Source: JAXGRD01 sp040766105
GTDB lineage: Bacteria > Bacillota > Clostridia > Peptostreptococcales > Anaerovoracaceae
Direction of reading: 5' to 3'
NCBI GenBank assembly: GCA_040766105.1
Contig: JAXGRD010000001.1
Location: 248,001 to 312,000 of the forward strand
DNA length: 64,000 nucleotides
The notes under the pieces are model-generated. The model saw only the letters and a program-made list of their open reading frames with translations, had not been told where the DNA came from and searched no databases. The position numbers were made by a program, and so were the translations under genes. Below, piece by piece: positions 25,304 through 33,206 of the stretch. The stretch's first letter is position 1, and each line of letters starts with the position of its first letter.

Positions 25304-26686
25304 TTATTCCTCTCGCAATCCCAATTTGTTAATGCGATACTGCAACTTTTGTGGTGATATCTTCAACTTCTGTGCGGCATCAGCGAGAGTTCTGGATTGA
25401 CCAATCATGTCTCTGATGATTTTTCGTTCATAGTTCTCCAGTTCAGTTTGCAGACTTATTTCTCCCCGGTAGGAGGGCTCTTCTCGAGAAGATACTTCCT
25501 CCAAATCCGACTGACGGTTGACCTTTGCAAGGAACTCCCCTACGCTGTTCAAGGTGATGGTATCACTCTTTTCCAGGTTGAATGCACTTTCGATGGTGTT
25601 GCGTAGTTCTCTGATATTACCCGGCCATTCCCATCTTCGGAACATCTGCTCTACCAGCATGCTGACTCCGGTAATCTGTCTGCCCATCCTCTTATTGAAG
25701 TAGTCGATGAAGTGCCGGACCAACAGGGGAATGTCCTCCGGTCGCTTCTGCAGAGGCGGTATGGTCAACTTTACCACGCTGACCCTATAGTAGAGATCCG
25801 CTCGCATGGCGCCTTTCTCCACAAGGGCTTCCAAGTCTTCGTTGGAGGCACAGATAATTCTCACATCGAAGTCGATATCTTCTTTGCCGCCGATTCTTCT
25901 CACCCTTTGATCGTCAAGGGCTTTCAGCAGCTTTCCCTGAATCCCCGGGTTCATGGAGTTAATCTCGTCAAGGAATAAGGTGCCGCCATCTGCAAGTTCA
26001 AAGAGACCCTGGCGTGTTTCCGCGCCGGTGAATCCACCCTTTTCCGTTCCAAAGAAGAGACTTTCCAGCAGATTTTCAGGAATGGCAGCGCAGTTTTGCG
26101 AAATGAAAGGCTTGTTTCGGCGGTGGCTCAAGGTGTGGATAGATTCGGCAACCAACTGTTTTCCCGTTCCCGTCTCCCCGTAAATGAGGACGGGAGAGGA
26201 ACTTTCCGACAAGTCCACAATCTTCTCCTTCAGGCGGTTCATCTCGTCATTGCAGGTGAGAATGTCATCCAAAACGTAGAGACCATCGGTCATTTCTTTT
26301 TTCTCGCCCTTCTTTCGCAGGCTAATAATCTTTGCGGCATCCACCGCCCCCTTGACAACGCCGTTCTCCAAAATGGGATAGGTTGTGGCCATGATGGTCA
26401 AGGTGTAATCCTTGGCATCCAATTCCTGCTTGCTTCCCACGGTGGTCTTCCCCGTTCGCAGGGTTTGCATGACGGTGCTGGATTCCTCATCAAGGTTTTG
26501 ATAGACATCCAGAAGGTGTTTCCCCGCCGCGTTATTGAGAAAAAAATCGGGGAGACGGTTGGCGTAACTTCCGCCCCAATTGCTGAAGTACTCCACAATA
26601 CCTTCGCTGTTGACAATGATAATACCGTCAACATCGCTTCCCCGAAGTTCTACGATACGAATGATCTCTTTTAGATAATTATCCAT
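25304..26686 (-). CDS. RocR-like sigma-54-dependent activator
   Basis: The 460-residue protein has an N-terminal PAS-like sensor (about residues 15-125), an AAA+ domain with Walker A GETGTGK (170-176), and a C-terminal Fis-type helix-turn-helix (ADAAQKLKISPQKLQYRINK). The sigma-54 contact loop reads GGFTGA (217-222) instead of GAFTGA. Overall length and layout follow B. subtilis RocR, the arginine/ornithine activator. It lies between the ureohydrolase gene and the dyad/-24/-12 region of the amidohydrolase operon, its likely target. Confidence 0.92.
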   Translation of the reverse strand: MDNYLKEIIRIVELRGSDVDGIIIVNSEGIVEYFSNWGGSYANRLPDFFLNNAAGKHLLDVYQNLDEESSTVMQTLRTGKTTVGSKQELDAKDYTLTIMATTYPILENGVVKGAVDAAKIISLRKKGEKKEMTDGLYVLDDILTCNDEMNRLKEKIVDLSESSSPVLIYGETGTGKQLVAESIHTLSHRRNKPFISQNCAAIPENLLESLFFGTEKGGFTGAETRQGLFELADGGTLFLDEINSMNPGIQGKLLKALDDQRVRRIGGKEDIDFDVRIICASNEDLEALVEKGAMRADLYYRVSVVKLTIPPLQKRPEDIPLLVRHFIDYFNKRMGRQITGVSMLVEQMFRRWEWPGNIRELRNTIESAFNLEKSDTITLNSVGEFLAKVNRQSDLEEVSSREEPSYRGEISLQTELENYERKIIRDMIGQSRTLADAAQKLKISPQKLQYRINKLGLREE

Positions 26687-26714
26687 ATGTCCTTTGCCCT
26701 TCTTTCATAGGGTA

Positions 26715-26742
26715 ATTATACACGCCATGAGAAGAAGAGCAA
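26715..26742 (-). promoter_or_regulatory. Sigma-A promoter of the RocR-like gene
   Basis: TTGCTC and TATAAT lie 16 bases apart, 28 bases before the start codon. The regulator therefore seems to be made independently of sigma-54. Confidence 0.6.
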
Positions 26743-26759
26743 AGGGGTTATATTCTATT

Positions 26760-27719
26760 TTATCGCTTCCCGTCTCTCTTTTGCAGTGCGAGAACGGAGA
26801 TTGCCTCATGCATGAGGTTTGCACACATGTAGGCCGTCTTCCCCGATGGGTCGATGGTGGGAAGAACCTCCACAAAGTCCATGGCAACCAAGTTTACGTC
26901 CTTGAGACCCTGAATCAATGTCATGCTTTCGTATCCCGTAAAGCCGCCCACTTCTATGGTTCCCGTTCCCGGTGCCATAGAGGGATCTACAAAGTCGATA
27001 TCAAAGGTAAGGAAGGTCTTGGCATCGGCAAGTCTGTTCTGTATTCTCTTCACACCTTCTTCGATTCCGATGCGGTGCAGTTCATTGGCCGTCAGCACTT
27101 CAAAGCCCAAGTCGATGGAACCCTGCACGTCTTCCGGTCCATACTGAGAGCCGCGGATGCCCACCTGGATGGAGTGTTCTGTATCAATCAAGCCTTCTTC
27201 ACAAGCACGTCGGAAGGGTGTGCCGTGAGCATACTTCTGACCCCAGTACTGGTCCCATGTATCCAAATGGGAGTCAAAGTGAACGATGGCAACCGGTCCG
27301 TGTTTCTTTGCAACAGCGCGAAGTTCTGCCAATGTAATGGAGTGGTCACCTCCCATGGCAATGGGAACGACACCGGCATCCACAATAGGCTGCAGACCTT
27401 CTTCAATTTGCTTGTAACTTTCCACGATGTATCCCGGCGTAATGTCCAAGTCACCGTAGTCCACGCCGGACAGATGGTCAAAGATATTAACATCCAGATT
27501 CATGCTGTAGTTGCGCATTAAGGTTGAAGAGATTCGAATGGCATCCGGACCGAAGCGGGCACCGTTCTTGTAACAACATCCCGTATCAAAGGGGATTCCC
27601 AGTATTGCAAAGTCCACATCTTCCGTGGTTTTTACGTGGGGTAGCCTCATAAAGGTTTTGATTCCCGCAAATCTTGGCGCTGCAGATGCATCGGGCGGTG
27701 CGTATTTAACATTAGACAT
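26760..27719 (-). CDS. Agmatinase-family ureohydrolase
   Basis: The 319-residue enzyme has ureohydrolase metal motifs GGDHSIT, HFDSHLDTWD (Ser where Ala is usual) and FDIDFVDPSMAPGTGT. The long N-terminus (MRLPHV, then GARFGPDAIR) resembles agmatinase and guanidinobutyrase rather than arginase. Substrate could be agmatine, 4-guanidinobutyrate, guanidine or creatine-like. It is 36 bases after a BCCT transporter gene, with AAGGAGG before the ATG, and belongs to that sigma-54 operon. Confidence 0.88.
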   Translation of the reverse strand: MSNVKYAPPDASAAPRFAGIKTFMRLPHVKTTEDVDFAILGIPFDTGCCYKNGARFGPDAIRISSTLMRNYSMNLDVNIFDHLSGVDYGDLDITPGYIVESYKQIEEGLQPIVDAGVVPIAMGGDHSITLAELRAVAKKHGPVAIVHFDSHLDTWDQYWGQKYAHGTPFRRACEEGLIDTEHSIQVGIRGSQYGPEDVQGSIDLGFEVLTANELHRIGIEEGVKRIQNRLADAKTFLTFDIDFVDPSMAPGTGTIEVGGFTGYESMTLIQGLKDVNLVAMDFVEVLPTIDPSGKTAYMCANLMHEAISVLALQKRDGKR

Positions 27720-27755
27720 AGTATTCCTCCTTTTTTACTATTGTAATAATATTTT

Positions 27756-29278
27756 TTAGTTACCGTCTTCCTTGAACCAACGGAAGAGGCCGTAGAGCAT
27801 TCCGATAATGATAAACAGGAAGGGAACGGACAAAACGATACAGATGGTTTTTATTGCTGTGAAGGGCGCGTTGGCAAACATGATGCTAAGGGGTACCAAA
27901 GCCAAGATCACACACCACATCAGCCTAAATGCAGGATTGGGATTTCCCTTGCTGTCCAACTGCTTTGTGGAAGAGGCCGCCAAGGTAAAGGAAGCCGAGT
28001 CCAAAGAAGTGGCAAGGAAGCCAACGGTTACGACAGTGTAAATAATCGGTGCGAACAAACCTCCCGGCAGAGTCCCCAACAACTGGAACAAACCTGCAGA
28101 AACATCTTCCGCTTGTGACAGTGCAAAACCACCGTTCAATTCCTCAAACATTCCAAAGCCACCATTTATTCCGAACATAATCCAAGTCCCCAAGCTGATT
28201 CCAAAAAGGCAGGTGAGAATCATCTGTCGAATGGTTCTTCCCTTGGATATTTTTGTAATGAATATTCCCATAAGAGCAGCGTAGTTCAGTGCCAAGGTAA
28301 ATAGGAAGATGGTGTTTAATTCAGGAAATCCCGAGTTACCAATGGGATCGGTGAACAAACTCATGTCCACATAGTTGGTTAGCATGGTCCCGGCACTTTG
28401 GGTAAAGTTCTTGAGAATAAAGCCGGTAGGGCCACTGATGAAGATGAAAGCGATGAGGAAGATAGCGATATAAAGGGTCCAGTCGCTGAGCCTCTTCATA
28501 CCTTTTTCGATTCCGATAAAGGAAGTAAGAGAAAAGACTGCTGCAATAATCAACAGTGCCACAACATTGATGGTGAAGCTGGGCTCGATGCCAAAGATTT
28601 TTGCAATTCCAGCCGTAATGAGGGGAACGCCTACACCAAGGGACACGCCCATTCCGCCGACGATACTCAAAATGGTAAGACCGTCGATGAATCTTCCCAC
28701 TTTCTTCTTGTGCTTAAAGCCACCCATCATTTCTTCGCAAACTGCACTGATTCGAAGTGCCGGCACCTTGCGTACATAGTAAGCGTAGCAAAGAGATACT
28801 GCCGTTAATACAAAGATGACTTGCACTGAAAATCCCCAGTGGAAGAAGGCATAGGACAGAGAGAATACTCTGCCGCCTCCTGGGAATACGGTTTAATTCC
28901 AAAGGCTGGATCGGCATAGTAGTAAGACCACTCTACGAAGGAGTAGAATACTGCGGTGGCCGCCAGTGCCGCACAGATCATCATGGCAATATAGCTGAAC
29001 ATAGAGAAGTCAGGACTTCCTTCTCCCAACTTCACGTTGCCGTGCTTACTCAAGGCGATATAGAGGGACAGGAACAAGCCGATGAACACAAACCAAAGGA
29101 TGGGTACGCCCATGATGGATGTGACCACATCGAAGACCTTGTTCACTACATTCAGGGTCTCATCAGGTTTGATAGCCATAAAAGCAACAAAAATAAATAC
29201 TAGTGCGATACATATGATAGCTATCGGTTTGTCGGAAACAGCTTTTCTTGGATTTTGTAAGTGATTTTGATTTTCCAT
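27756..29278 (-). pseudogene. BCCT-family transporter with a 2-bp frameshift
   Basis: Two frames together give a 507-residue betaine/carnitine/choline-type transporter. The N-terminal part starts at 29278 (MENQNHLQNPRK, AAGGAGG upstream) and loses frame after QEAAEYSL. The rest (SYAFFHWGFSVQVIFVL to the stop at 27756, with ISKGRTIRQ and the usual helices) follows in the other frame. A third CT unit in a CTCTCT run at 28857-28864 accounts for the shift. It may be inactive, an assembly error, or switchable. Confidence 0.85.
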
Positions 29279-29345
29279 TTTGAACCTCCTTTTCTTACAT
29301 CCGGTTTTCCGATTTATATAATAATGACTTCTGCCATCATATAAC

Positions 29346-29361
29346 AGCAAAGACCATGCCA
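29346..29361 (-). promoter_or_regulatory. Sigma-54 promoter of BCCT-ureohydrolase operon
   Basis: TGGCATG-N4-TTGCT on the minus strand differs from the -24/-12 consensus at one position. It lies about 68 bases before the transporter ATG. Confidence 0.82.
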
Positions 29362-29406
29362 TTTATAAAACCTTTATTTCCGTGGGTTTCTTTGGTTACA
29401 AAAAAT

Positions 29407-29436
29407 GACGATATATTCATTGGTGAATATATCGTC
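29407..29436. promoter_or_regulatory. Dyad, upstream activator site or terminator
   Basis: A perfect 13-bp inverted repeat (GACGATATATTCA / TGAATATATCGTC, 4-base loop) is centred 60 bases upstream of the -24 element. On the minus strand ATTTTTTG follows it, so it may also end the regulator transcript. Confidence 0.6.
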
Positions 29437-29506
29437 TATAGAACCCCGTAGTTTTATTGAAACCACACTCTCTTCTCAAGTTATTCTTTTGTAAATACTT
29501 CATTCA

Positions 29507-30898
29507 TTATTGAATATCCATGTCCGTCACATACTTCTTGATCTTTCGGTGGGCTGTGGGCTGGCTGATATTCAATGCCCTAGCCACCTCCGTGGAGCTT
29601 CTGTATTTCTCATATGTATTGCGTACAATTTCGCCTTCATAGCGCTCTATTGTCATGGCAAGATCGCCTTCTAATGGATGGGGCGGATCTTCCGAGCAAA
29701 GTATCGAGGAAGGAAGCATTTGACAGGTGATGACATCTTGATCCGTAGTCACCGCCACTCTCTCAATTACATTGGCCAACTGCCTCACGTTTCCCGGCCA
29801 GTCATACTCCATGAGCGCTTCCATGGCTTTGGGATGCAGTTCTTTTTTCTTATGATACTTTTCATTGAACTCCTTAAGAAAGAGTCGAGTCAACGGAACA
29901 ATATCCTCATGCCGCTCCTTTAGCGGGGGAATGTTCAGGCTGACCACGTTAAGCCGATAATACAAGTCCTTGCGAAAAGTCCCCTCTTCCGCCATCTGCT
30001 CCAAATCCCTGTTGGTCGCTGCAAGGAGTCGAAAGTCAACAGGAATCCCATTGGTTCCTCCTACTCGCACAATTTCCTTGTCCTGAATGGTTTTTAACAG
30101 CTTCGTCTGAAGGGTCAGTGGCATTTCCGATATCTCATCCAACAAAAGGGTTCCCCCTTCTGCCATCTCAACTAATCCCTTCTTCCCACCTTTGCCGGCA
30201 CCGGTGAAGGCTCCCTCTTCATATCCGAACAACTCGCTTTCCAACAGGGTGTCGGGGATTGCAGCACAATTAATATCCACAAAAGGTCCACTGCACCGTC
30301 TGCTCTGTCTATGAATTTCCTTGGCAAGCATCGTCTTTCCGACTCCGGAGGCTCCCAATAATAGAACGTTGACATCGAAGTCCGCGACTTGATTGATCGT
30401 CGCCATGATTTCTTCCATCGCCGGGGATTCGCTGAGAATATTGCCCTCCCCTCCCGTTCTTTTTCTTAGCCGCTGAATTTCCTGCTCGTACTTGGCGACC
30501 TTGTTGTTCAGCTGACAAAATCGAGTCTGGAGGCGCGTAATCTCACTGATATCCCGAGAGTAGCTCACCACAAACTTAATGTTCTTTTCTTTATCAAAAA
30601 TAGGAATAGCCGTAACCAAGATATCTTCTCCCCGCCTGGTCTTCTGGGGCATCGTCACCTCTATCTTCTTACGCAATACGATGGCAATGATAGAAGGGGT
30701 GAAGTAACCCTCCTCCTCTAACTGAAAAACTGTCATGCCGGTCACTTTCTCCACGCTGATTCCATAGACCTGTTCAAAGGAAGGATTCACCTTGATGACC
30801 ACGCCATTTTCATCCGCTATGAGAAGGTCTTCGTGCATGGTGTCGAGAATAATGCCCACGTTTTCCTTGAGAAGATTATCCACTTCCTGTTTATTCAC
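29507..30898 (-). CDS. PAS-domain sigma-54-dependent activator
   Basis: The 463-residue protein has an N-terminal PAS domain (about residues 10-125, DENGVVIKVNPSFEQVYG), a short coiled linker, an AAA+ domain (GASGVGKTMLA, intact GAFTGA) and a C-terminal helix-turn-helix (STEVARALNISQPTAHRKIKKY). It starts with GTG nine bases after AGGAGG. The dyad and -24/-12 promoter directly downstream make the BCCT-ureohydrolase operon its likely target. The ligand is unknown. Confidence 0.93.
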   Translation of the reverse strand: MNKQEVDNLLKENVGIILDTMHEDLLIADENGVVIKVNPSFEQVYGISVEKVTGMTVFQLEEEGYFTPSIIAIVLRKKIEVTMPQKTRRGEDILVTAIPIFDKEKNIKFVVSYSRDISEITRLQTRFCQLNNKVAKYEQEIQRLRKRTGGEGNILSESPAMEEIMATINQVADFDVNVLLLGASGVGKTMLAKEIHRQSRRCSGPFVDINCAAIPDTLLESELFGYEEGAFTGAGKGGKKGLVEMAEGGTLLLDEISEMPLTLQTKLLKTIQDKEIVRVGGTNGIPVDFRLLAATNRDLEQMAEEGTFRKDLYYRLNVVSLNIPPLKERHEDIVPLTRLFLKEFNEKYHKKKELHPKAMEALMEYDWPGNVRQLANVIERVAVTTDQDVITCQMLPSSILCSEDPPHPLEGDLAMTIERYEGEIVRNTYEKYRSSTEVARALNISQPTAHRKIKKYVTDMDIQ

Positions 30899-30925
30899 TT
30901 CGCTATACCTCCTATTCGTTTTTGA

Positions 30926-30954
30926 ATTATATCATTTGGTATTGGATATTACAA
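30926..30954 (-). promoter_or_regulatory. Sigma-A promoter of the PAS activator
   Basis: TTGTAA and TATAAT lie 17 bases apart, 27 bases before the GTG start. Confidence 0.6.
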
Positions 30955-31064
30955 GAATCGCAACAGCACAGAGCAAAATTAATTTACATACAATTAATGA
31001 TTCCCTGATGAAAACCCTGTATACTAAGTACAACTATATACAATTTGAAGGAGGAATTATTATT

Positions 31065-31544
31065 ATGAACAATCAAATTTGGAACCCCCATGCCTCCAGC
31101 CTGGGAAACACCAACGCAAATGTCATCGCTATGCTGTCCTACATCGCATCGGGAGTATTGTCTTTTATTCCTGTTGTGAAATATGTTGCCTGGCTGGCAC
31201 CATTGATCATATATCTCGTCGAAAAAAACAGTCAATTCGTCAAGTTTCATGCCATGCAAGCCTTCCTGCTTAACATAATAGGTGCCGTCTTAAGCTTCTT
31301 GGTGTCCATTGTCCTTGGGGCTATTATGGCAGCATCCTACTACTCTCTTAACTCCTACGGTGTTGGTGTTGGTGTTGGCGCTTTCGGCATAATAGGCATT
31401 CTCTCTTTAGTCATCTCTATCGTCATACTAGTCTTCGCCATTATTGCTATGGTGCAAGCATATAAATGGAAGGCCTATCCGATTCCTCTGGTAGGAATGC
31501 TGGCACAAAAAATAGTCGGATCAACGAATAACGCATCCTATTAA
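31065..31544 (+). CDS. DUF4870-like membrane protein A
   Basis: The 159-residue protein has three to four transmembrane helices and the family pattern VAWLAPLIIYLVEKNSQFVKFHAMQAF. A glycine/valine run (YGVGVGVGAFG) lies in the third loop. Tic20/DUF4870-like proteins are membrane proteins of unknown role. AAGGAGG before 31065 sets the start; a longer frame from 30792 crosses the neighbouring regulator. It is a paralogue of the gene at 31681. Confidence 0.85.
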   Translation: MNNQIWNPHASSLGNTNANVIAMLSYIASGVLSFIPVVKYVAWLAPLIIYLVEKNSQFVKFHAMQAFLLNIIGAVLSFLVSIVLGAIMAASYYSLNSYGVGVGVGAFGIIGILSLVISIVILVFAIIAMVQAYKWKAYPIPLVGMLAQKIVGSTNNASY

Positions 31545-31562
31545 TATTGAATCACTTTATGT

Positions 31563-31607
31563 GAGGGCTGTCTCAAAGCCAATTATTTTTGAGGCAGCTC
31601 TTTTTTT
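31563..31607 (+). terminator. Intrinsic terminator
   Basis: GAGGGCTGTCTCAAA pairs with TTTGAGGCAGCTC (small bulge), followed by seven T. It separates the two DUF4870 genes. Confidence 0.8.
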
Positions 31608-31622
31608 GTGAAAGTGAGATTA

Positions 31623-31641
31623 TTTCACGCTTATTTTACAC
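31623..31641 (+). promoter_or_regulatory. Direct-repeat operator, 11-bp spacing
   Basis: TTTCACGC at 31623 and TTTTACAC at 31634 start 11 bases apart and share the context found at 36514-36532. The pair lies about 40 bases before the second DUF4870 gene. Likely binding site of the BTAD-type regulator. Confidence 0.55.
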
Positions 31642-31680
31642 CCCTCATCCAAACTGACCATATAAAGGAGGATTGATATT

Positions 31681-32115
31681 GTGAAAAATCAAAAGTGGGA
31701 CGTACATACATCCAGCATCGTCAGCACCGATGCAAATATCATCGCTATGGTCGCTTATATTTCATCCGCCGTTTTATCCTTTATCCCGGGAGTGCGGTAT
31801 GTGGCCTGGGTCGCACCACTGGTTTTCTTCTTTATTGAGAAGAACAGTGGATTCGTCAAGTTCCACGCAATGCAGGCCTTTGTGCTCAACATATTTGGCG
31901 CAATCTTAGGCTTTCTTGTAGCTGTATCCTTGGGGATGGGTGCCTTTGGACCCGTCAGTGGTATCAGTCTGCTCATCGGATTGGTCATCTTGATCTTTGG
32001 CGTCATGGCCATCATCAAGTCCTATCGGTGGGAAGAGTACCACATCCCTCTAGTGGGAAAGATTGCAGAAAAGTATTCAAGAAGAGACACCGACATTACG
32101 AACACAAAATATTGA
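31681..32115 (+). CDS. DUF4870-like membrane protein B
   Basis: The 144-residue protein is a paralogue of the one at 31065 (shared NIIAMVAYISS-AVLSFIPGVRYVAWVAP and FVKFHAMQAF patterns). It has three to four helices and a basic C-terminal tail (EKYSRRDTDITNTKY). It starts with GTG nine bases after AAAGGAGG. A direct-repeat operator precedes it, and the surface-protein gene follows after 65 bases, probably in one operon. Confidence 0.85.
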   Translation: MKNQKWDVHTSSIVSTDANIIAMVAYISSAVLSFIPGVRYVAWVAPLVFFFIEKNSGFVKFHAMQAFVLNIFGAILGFLVAVSLGMGAFGPVSGISLLIGLVILIFGVMAIIKSYRWEEYHIPLVGKIAEKYSRRDTDITNTKY

Positions 32116-32180
32116 TGGATGGTTGCCACGAGGATCATAAAGGGACATTCTCTATAACAACAGAAAGGAAGGAAAAAGAA

Positions 32181-33152
32181 ATGAATTTGAGAAGAAAGAA
32201 ACGTATCATCATTGCCTTGGTGCTCATGCTCGCTCTAGCTTTAGGAGTTTCTCCTATGGTTTATGCCGGGGGAGGTTCGGGCGAAACGCCCACGGAACCT
32301 GTTGCAACTCTCACAGGGATAGACCCACCCCCGGGGTTCACTTCCGATGCCAATAAATACATGGCTTATAGTACACAGGATGCCTTTATCAAATATTCCG
32401 GAGTATTTGATGATAAATGGATCTCTTTGGGGACGATAATTCCCATCTTGCGTACGGGGGACACCACCTATTACGGAGTCCACATCAATGACCTCTCCCC
32501 CTTTATCGTCACTCCCAAGCCCACCTTCTCCGCAGACGGTAAAACCCTTTTGTTTAATTACGAAGTAGCCTTAAAACCCCTCGTCACACCAAAAGTAGAG
32601 GCGCCGCCTGTCCCCTTTGATTTTGGTATTATGGGAGACCTTAGGAGTTCCGGAACGGATATGCCGTTTGTCTCCATGTCCTACGACAATCAGGGCGTAT
32701 TAGTATCCCATGCAGACATTTTAAATGCTGACGGGGCTTCTGCAGAACATTTTCTCCACTTTGGTGGGACAGGTCTAGGGGGCATGCTCTCCGGAATTTG
32801 GGTCGGAGACCTTGGCGACTTTAATGAGCTAGCCGCTTTTGCCAATAGACCAATGAACCTCCAGGACGGAGAGTCTCCCATGGTTTCCGGTTTTTGGCTG
32901 GGAATGGAGATGACATATAGCGATGCACCTATGACCTTCGGTGCGCAAGCAAACATGATTGAAGAAGAGCCGGAGTCGATTCCTGAGGATGACGTTACAA
33001 AGCCGGAACCGCCAAAGGATTCGGGTAAGGTCACGCAAAAAGCACCAAAGACCGGTGACAATAGCATTGCCGGGGTCATTGCAATCATCATGGTGGTAGG
33101 CGCCGCCGTCGCTATCCTGATTGGAAAGAAAAAACCGAGAAGTATGAAATAA
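32181..33152 (+). CDS. Secreted surface protein with PKTG sorting signal
   Basis: The 323-residue protein has a signal peptide (about residues 1-29, cut near VYAGGG), a body of about 240 residues without a recognised domain, a Pro/Glu/Asp-rich linker, and a C-terminal signal KAPKTGDNS + hydrophobic helix + KKKPRSMK. The signal has Ala where LPxTG has Leu; a class B sortase at 13556 is a candidate partner. An upstream frame to 32028 was rejected because GGAAGG precedes 32181. A terminator follows. Confidence 0.82.
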   Translation: MNLRRKKRIIIALVLMLALALGVSPMVYAGGGSGETPTEPVATLTGIDPPPGFTSDANKYMAYSTQDAFIKYSGVFDDKWISLGTIIPILRTGDTTYYGVHINDLSPFIVTPKPTFSADGKTLLFNYEVALKPLVTPKVEAPPVPFDFGIMGDLRSSGTDMPFVSMSYDNQGVLVSHADILNADGASAEHFLHFGGTGLGGMLSGIWVGDLGDFNELAAFANRPMNLQDGESPMVSGFWLGMEMTYSDAPMTFGAQANMIEEEPESIPEDDVTKPEPPKDSGKVTQKAPKTGDNSIAGVIAIIMVVGAAVAILIGKKKPRSMK

Positions 33153-33181
33153 TACCCGTATTGGTACGAATCGAGAGATAA

Positions 33182-33206
33182 AAAAGCCGCCTCTGAGGCG
33201 GCTTTT
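33182..33206. terminator. Bidirectional terminator
   Basis: AAAAGCCGCCT / AGGCGGCTTTT with loop CTG lies between the convergent surface-protein and regulator genes; T-runs occur on both strands. Confidence 0.9.

Noticed and set aside
26694..27521. 275-residue plus-strand ORF
   Set aside because: Antisense to the ureohydrolase, whose family match is clear.
32028..32180. N-terminal extension of the surface protein
   Set aside because: It overlaps the DUF4870 gene and lacks a signal peptide; the start at 32181 has both a ribosome site and a signal peptide.
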